Shown here in pieces: positions 3,959 to 7,682 of a stretch of 7,682 bases of DNA; the first letter of the stretch is position 1, and every line of letters starts with the position of its first letter. The stretch lies in assembly GCA_021203425.1 (NCBI GenBank), contig JAJQBF010000001.1, positions 1 through 7,682 on the forward strand, in the 5' to 3' direction. The notes below the pieces were generated by a model. That model was not told where the DNA came from. It was given only the letters and a program-made list of their open reading frames with translations, and ran no database searches. The DNA is from Clostridiales bacterium (GTDB taxonomy: Bacteria; Bacillota; Clostridia; Lachnospirales; CAG-274). Both the position numbers and the translations under genes were made by a program.

Positions 3959-5608
3959 AAGCAACCTGAAAATAATGGCGGAGCTTATTGTTCTTGTAAA
4001 GCCTATGCTGCCGGTTATGGTTTTTGCGGTTTTTCTCGGAATTTTGGGTTTTATTGCCGCCTCTGCAATTCCCGTCGGGGGAGTTATTGCCCTTTTAAAT
4101 AAGCTGGGCTTTCAAACTACGCTCTCCTTTAAAACAGCTGTAATTGCTATGGCTTTTGCCGCAGTTTTAAGAGGTGTTTTAAGGTACGGCGAACAGGCTT
4201 CAAACCACTACCTTGCCTTTAAGCTTCTTGCAATAATCAGAAGCAAGGTTTTCGGTGTTTTAAGGCGGCTTTGCCCGGCAAATTAGAGGGCAGCGGCAAG
4301 GGAAATCTCATTGCCCTTATAACAAGCGATGTTGAGCTTTTGGAAGTTTTTTACGCCCACACAATTTCACCTATTATTATAGCGACTGTTACATCGGTAA
4401 TCTACACTCTTTTCATAGCTTACTTTTCGCCTGTATTGGCTCTTATTGCAGCAGCAGCCTACATTTTTGTCGGCATATTCATTCCCCTGTGGAACGAAAA
4501 AAACGTAAAAGCCCCGGGCAGAGACTACAACGAAAACTCCGGTGAGCTTAATACAATTTTCCTCGACAGCTTAAGAGGCTTAAAGGAGCTTATGCAGTAT
4601 GACTGTGTAAATGAAAAACAGGCTGAAATACTCGAAAAGACAAAAACTCTTGAACAGCTTCAAAACAAGCTTAAGTCAAGGGAAGTTAAGACACTGAACA
4701 TAACGGAAATAACAATATATATCTTCAACATAATTATGATTATTTCGGCATTTTCGATATATACCAAAGGTATAATACCCTTTTCCTCCGCACTTATCTG
4801 TTCCGTAACTCTTATGAGTTCCTACGGTCCTGTTACGGCTCTCAGCAATCTTTCAAACAATCTTGCAAAAACTCTTGCAAGCGGTGAAAGAGTTTTAAAT
4901 CTTTTGGAAGAAGAACCGGAAACTGAGGACAAAACCGATGGTATCGACAAAACCTTATCAGATATTGACTGCCGAAATGTTTCATTTAGCTACGATAAAG
5001 TAAAAATTCTTGACGGCATCTGCCTTAAAGCCGAGAAAAACAAAATAACGGGAATCTTAGGCAAAAGTGGCTGCGGAAAGTCAACTCTTCTCAAGCTGAT
5101 AATGCGTTTTTGGGATAAGGACAGGGGTGAAATTTTGTTATCCGGCAGTGAAATAAAGGACATAAACACAGCCTGCCTAAGACAAAATCAAAGCTACTGC
5201 ACACAGGAAACCCACCTTTTTAACGATACCATAGCAAACAACATAAAAATCGCCGCTCCGAAAGCCACACAGCCGGAAATTGAAGCAGCTTGTAAAAAAG
5301 CATCTCTCCACGATTTTGTGATGACACTTCCCGAAGGCTATGACACCCAAATCGGCGAGTTAGGCGACAGACTTTCAGACGGCGAAAAACAGAGAATAGG
5401 CTTGGCAAGAGCCTTCCTTTCCTCCGCTCCCATAATGCTTCTTGACGAACCCACAAGCAATCTGGATAGCCTTAATGAAAAAATCATTTTAAAGGCACTC
5501 TGTGAAAACAATGACAAAACCGTTATCCTTGTTTCTCACAGACCCTCAACTCTAAGCATTGCCCGTAAAATTTACAATATCCAAAGAACAGGAGATGAAC
5601 CAAAATGA
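3945..5608 (+). pseudogene. ABC half-exporter 2 (CydC/PefD-like), frameshifted
   Basis: Partner subunit of the preceding ABC protein, about 554 residues if repaired. ATG at 3945 follows GGAGGTG (3932-3938) and overlaps the end of the first gene, so translation is coupled. The N-terminal frame stops at TAG 4284-4286 because the A-run at 4280-4282 appears one base short; adding it joins the stretch ending LRRLCPA to the one beginning KLEGSGKGN. The ATPase part has Walker A GKSGCGKST (about 373), a Q-loop Gln (YCTQETHLF), the atypical signature LSDGE (about 477), Walker B LLDEP, SNLD and SHR. With the His Q-loop and normal LSGGQ of the partner, the two ATP sites should be unequal, as in many heterodimeric exporters. 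Confidence 0.8.
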
Positions 5609-5964
5609 AAATATTATTCATAGCCGCCGGTTTTTTATTTACGGCTTTGGGCGCTGTGGGGGTATTCCTGCCCATACTGCCCACCGTCCCTTTCCTGCTC
5701 CTTGCCTCAGTCTGCTTCGCAAAAGGCAGTGAAAAAGTGAACCGTTGGTTTAAGTCCACAAGCCTTTACAAAAATAATCTTGAGGAATTTCAAAAAAGCG
5801 GCTCTATGACCCTTAAAACAAAGCTCTGCATATTGCTCCCCGTATCGGTAATGCTGATTTTCGCTTTTCTTATGATGCACAACATTCCCGGCAGAGTCAC
5901 GATAATCGTGTTGATTGTTTTGAAATATTATTTTTTTATATTCAAAATAAAAACTCAAAAATAA
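5605..5964 (+). CDS. DUF454 / YbaN-family small membrane protein
   Basis: 119 residues. ATG overlaps the stop of the preceding ABC gene (ATGA) and follows AGGAGAT (5590-5596), so it is the third gene of the operon. The N-terminal segment carries the family hallmark: two hydrophobic helices joined by GVFLPILPTVPFLLLA and then CFAKGS (about residues 19-43). There follow a polar WFKSTSLYKN region and two more helices (about 74-91 and 96-114). The length is usual for the family. The biochemical role is unknown; linkage to CydDC-like transporters suggests a helper role in the same process. This is the only apparently undamaged gene of the operon. Confidence 0.85.
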   Translation: MKILFIAAGFLFTALGAVGVFLPILPTVPFLLLASVCFAKGSEKVNRWFKSTSLYKNNLEEFQKSGSMTLKTKLCILLPVSVMLIFAFLMMHNIPGRVTIIVLIVLKYYFFIFKIKTQK

Positions 5965-6012
5965 TGTTGATAATATGTTGAAAACACTGAAAAGCAGCTT
6001 GTAAGAAACTTT

Positions 6013-6053
6013 AAATCTCCCCTCTTGTGATTGTATATTAACAGGGGAGATTT
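6013..6053 (+). terminator. Rho-independent terminator of the ABC operon
   Basis: A perfect 11-base stem, AAATCTCCCCT (6013-6023) with AGGGGAGATTT (6043-6053), and a 19-base loop are followed by T-rich DNA. It starts 48 bases after the DUF454 stop. Confidence 0.9.
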
Positions 6054-6059
6054 TTGTTA

Positions 6060-6453
6060 TTCAAAAATACACACAAACTTAATTTTTACCTGTATTTAAG
6101 CAAAAATCAGTTTAATATAATCGGTATTTACTACCGTTTTACAACTTTTGAGAATTTTACAGCACAAGGTGAAAGAGCCTTAAATTTTTACATTGCCGAG
6201 GGCAATGTATATGATATATGAATATTTGGACATCTGAATAAGTCCCGTTTATATGATACAAGTATAAGCGAGGCTTATTTTAGTGTCTAAATGTAATTAC
6301 TGGAAAGGTTGTTTTGGGATTGGCGGTTATCGCCAGTTTTAGATTACCAACTACTTTATTTTGATAGAGCTTAAATCGCACCTCCGTTTTGGACAGCGTT
6401 TTCGTTGTCTGCGGAGGTGTGATTACGGCTCATATAAAGGAGGTATTTTCGCT
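6060..6453 (+). other. Hairpin-rich non-coding leader region
   Basis: About 390 bases without a convincing gene. TATAAT at 6116-6121 may be a -10 for the genes to the right; its -35 is poor. It is followed at once by CGGTA/TACCG (6122-6126 with 6132-6136). Further perfect hairpins are TACATTGCC/GGCAATGTA (6189-6197 with 6201-6209), ATAAGC/GCTTAT (6264-6269 with 6273-6278) and TGGCG/CGCCA (6321-6325 with 6331-6335). The first two share a GAG loop. A 9-base arm (6224-6232 with 6284-6292, one G-U) encloses the second. GAGCC (6175-6179) could pair with GGCTC (6427-6431) and close the whole region. It may be a structured RNA leader, but I do not recognise a known riboswitch class. Confidence 0.4.
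6374..6424 (+). promoter_or_regulatory. Long hairpin upstream of the 6454 gene
   Basis: A 13-base outer stem (6374-6386 with 6412-6424, one G-T) and a 7-base inner stem (6392-6398 with 6403-6409, TTTT loop) are separated by a small internal loop. The 3' arm contains GGAGGTG (6413-6419), a ribosome-site-like sequence held in the stem; the free site used by the next gene is GGAGG at 6439-6443. No T-run follows, so it is not a simple terminator. It may be a translational or antitermination control element. Confidence 0.5.
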
Positions 6454-7006
6454 GTGGATAGTGAAGATATAGTTTTATTTGATATTAACTGTTTAATATC
6501 ACCGTCGATCAAAAAAATTAGATGGGGTTAAACTTGAAGAAAAAATTGAAATATTGTTTAAGTTACTTGATTATCGTTTCAGCGGATTCAGTGCAGATGA
6601 GGTTAATGAGATTGAGCAGTATTATGTTGAAAATTCGGGGATAGATGATTTGAATTTGGAGAAATATTCATTGGACAAGCCTGATAAAGACCTTATTCGT
6701 GAATATGCCGGTCTGTTTCCCGATTATGAAGATGTAAAGAAAGTTTTTAACGGATTATGCGATAAGCTGACAAAAGAAGAAACAACGAATGAAGCAACTT
6801 ACAAAATTGATGCTGAATATGGCAGACGAAAGAAAGCTGCTGCCGACAGGAGATTAAAAATCATTGAAAATCTGACTTTTGATGATGGCACTGAAAATAC
6901 AGCAGAAAAATCAAAGGAAAAACCGAAAGATGAAAATGAGCCAATAAGACGAAGAAGTTTTGACACAATTCTTCATCAGATTGACATCGTACTCGGAAAT
7001 GTATAA
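6454..7006 (+). pseudogene. Unknown acidic protein, probable frameshift near its start
   Basis: GTG at 6454 lies 10 bases after GGAGG (6439-6443), the spacing of the other genes here. It reads MDSEDIVLFDINCLISPSIK before a stop at about 6529. A run of seven A (6511-6517) appears one base too long: moving one frame there joins it to an open frame to TAA 7006, giving about 183 residues. Without the join, the downstream frame would need TTG at 6554, which has no ribosome site. The protein is soluble, charged and helical, with an acidic, Lys/Glu-rich linker at about 120-160 and a conserved-looking tail RRSFDTILHQIDIVLGNV. I recognise no family. It is followed after 27 bases by the 7034 gene, so the two are likely co-transcribed. 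Confidence 0.5.
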
Positions 7007-7033
7007 CAAGCACTTTGAGGAGGTGATTTTGCT

Positions 7034-7594
7034 ATGGAGGAAAAAGCCAACGGCACTATAATCGGACTTTTAAAGTTTTTTCTCAAAAAATCTGCAGATA
7101 TTACGGGTAAGATTATTAAGCATGGTGCAAAAAAGGGATGGAACGCTTTAAGAAAATACAAAATCAGAAACGTAAAAAAGTTTGTAAAAAGGAATCCCAA
7201 TGCAGGAGTTTTTGAAAGAGACGGCTTGGAGGTTAAGGAATATAAATTCCTGAAAAAGCAGCTTAGAAAAGCTCATCAGGAATTTGTTGCCGTAAAACAA
7301 AAGGACGAAAACGGTAAAAAAGTATATTCCATAATAACGTCAAAAAATAATAAAGATTATTTTGAGTTTGGGAAAAGCCAATATGACGATAAAACCATTA
7401 AAAGTAAGTCTGAAAAAGGCAATGTTAAGCCATATATTAATAATCCCGAAAAAGCCGAGAACCGCAGGTCATTCAATGACTTTGAAAAATTCGCTGCAGA
7501 GGGTGTAGAACAGCAAAGGAAAGAGTGGGGTGCAAAGCAGTACGAAGCACACAAACATAAAGAAATCAAGAAAGACGAAAGACCCCTAAAATAA
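7034..7594 (+). CDS. Basic protein of unknown function, possibly DUF3801/PcfB-like
   Basis: 186 residues starting at ATG 7034, 10 bases after GGAGG (7019-7023) in an AGGAGGTGATTTTG context identical to the toxin ribosome sites. The N-terminus (about 8-45) is helical and rich in Lys. The middle segment, about 49-112, from KKFVKRN through LEVKEYKFLKKQLRKAHQEF and FVAVKQKDENGKK to DYFEF, has the rough order of DUF3801/PcfB proteins encoded beside relaxase and coupling-protein genes of conjugative elements. The C-terminal 60 residues are charged and probably disordered. No transmembrane helix is evident. If the family guess is right, this edge of the window enters a mobile element; it is weak without a profile search. 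Confidence 0.4.
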   Translation: MEEKANGTIIGLLKFFLKKSADITGKIIKHGAKKGWNALRKYKIRNVKKFVKRNPNAGVFERDGLEVKEYKFLKKQLRKAHQEFVAVKQKDENGKKVYSIITSKNNKDYFEFGKSQYDDKTIKSKSEKGNVKPYINNPEKAENRRSFNDFEKFAAEGVEQQRKEWGAKQYEAHKHKEIKKDERPLK

Positions 7595-7634
7595 TATTAT
7601 GAGGTTGGAAAGCGAGATAATATGAAATGACCTC

Positions 7635-7676
7635 CCTATTGTAGTTTCGTGGATTTACCTGTAAACTATAGATAGG
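7635..7676. repeat. Inverted repeat at the right edge
   Basis: CCTAT (7635-7639) and TAGTTT (7642-7647) pair with AAACTA (7663-7668) and ATAGG (7672-7676) around small internal loops. It is followed by A rather than T residues on the plus strand, so it is not a normal terminator for the upstream gene. It may be a leader structure for a gene beyond the window. Confidence 0.4.
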
Positions 7677-7682
7677 AAAAAA

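Noticed and set aside
5220..5958. Minus-strand ORFs opposite the second ABC gene and DUF454
   Set aside because: These frames are opposite strongly supported coding sequence and have no start signals.
6060..6453. Known riboswitch (c-di-GMP, c-di-AMP, T-box) or group II intron end
   Set aside because: The conserved core words of those classes are not visible, so only a generic structured leader is claimed.
7635..7676. Terminator of the 7034 gene
   Set aside because: The hairpin is interrupted and followed by A residues rather than T on the coding strand.

Overview
The window looks like chromosome or accessory DNA of a low-GC gut Firmicute, most likely a Clostridia/Oscillospiraceae (Ruminococcus-like) member. 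The reasons are the A+T-rich base use, very strong AAGGAGGTGAT-type ribosome binding sites, consensus sigma-A promoters with 17-base spacers, and the gene families present. No exact species can be named from the sequence alone.

Left part (about 1-1130): a leftward promoter with an operator-like palindrome, followed by two diverged tandem copies of a type I toxin-antitoxin-like cassette. Each copy has a sigma-A promoter, a hairpin starting at the predicted +1, a second 5'UTR hairpin, a two-codon upstream ORF (fMet-Ile-stop), a 31-residue one-helix membrane peptide, and a bidirectional terminator whose loop carries the palindrome GGCTAGCC. A convergent antisense RNA is driven by a near-perfect TTGACA-N17-TATTAT promoter. 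Copy 2 has about 60 bases inserted in the loop of the 5'UTR hairpin, made of three back-to-back hairpins.

Middle part (1118-6057): a divergent locus that resembles a porphyrin/heme-responsive regulator-transporter module. On the minus strand is a DtxR/MarR-like winged-helix regulator whose C-terminal half reads as a NEAT-like (near-iron-transporter, heme-binding family) domain. The gene is interrupted by an in-frame TAA in the middle of that domain. On the plus strand, from a perfect-consensus promoter, run two ABC half-exporters (CydDC/PefCD-like pair) and a DUF454/YbaN-family membrane protein, ending in a strong terminator. Both ABC genes carry a single-base frameshift in a homopolymer, and the first has ATA where the start codon should be. 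The regulator promoter and the leftward promoter at the window's left edge share an operator arrangement: CTAACT repeated exactly 20 bases apart, just downstream of the -10. This suggests one regulator controls both.

Right part (6060-7682): about 390 bases of non-coding DNA rich in hairpins, then two small genes of unknown function in tandem. The first is probably frameshifted in an A7 run. The second is perhaps a distant DUF3801/PcfB-like protein of conjugative elements. A hairpin lies at the right edge.

Overall there are five apparent lesions (one nonsense codon, one lost ATG, three one-base homopolymer indels). Either this is a decaying accessory locus or the source sequence contains indel errors; the sequence alone cannot decide. 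The most interesting biology is the winged-helix-NEAT fusion and the duplicated, heavily structured toxin-antitoxin RNA cassette that abuts it.
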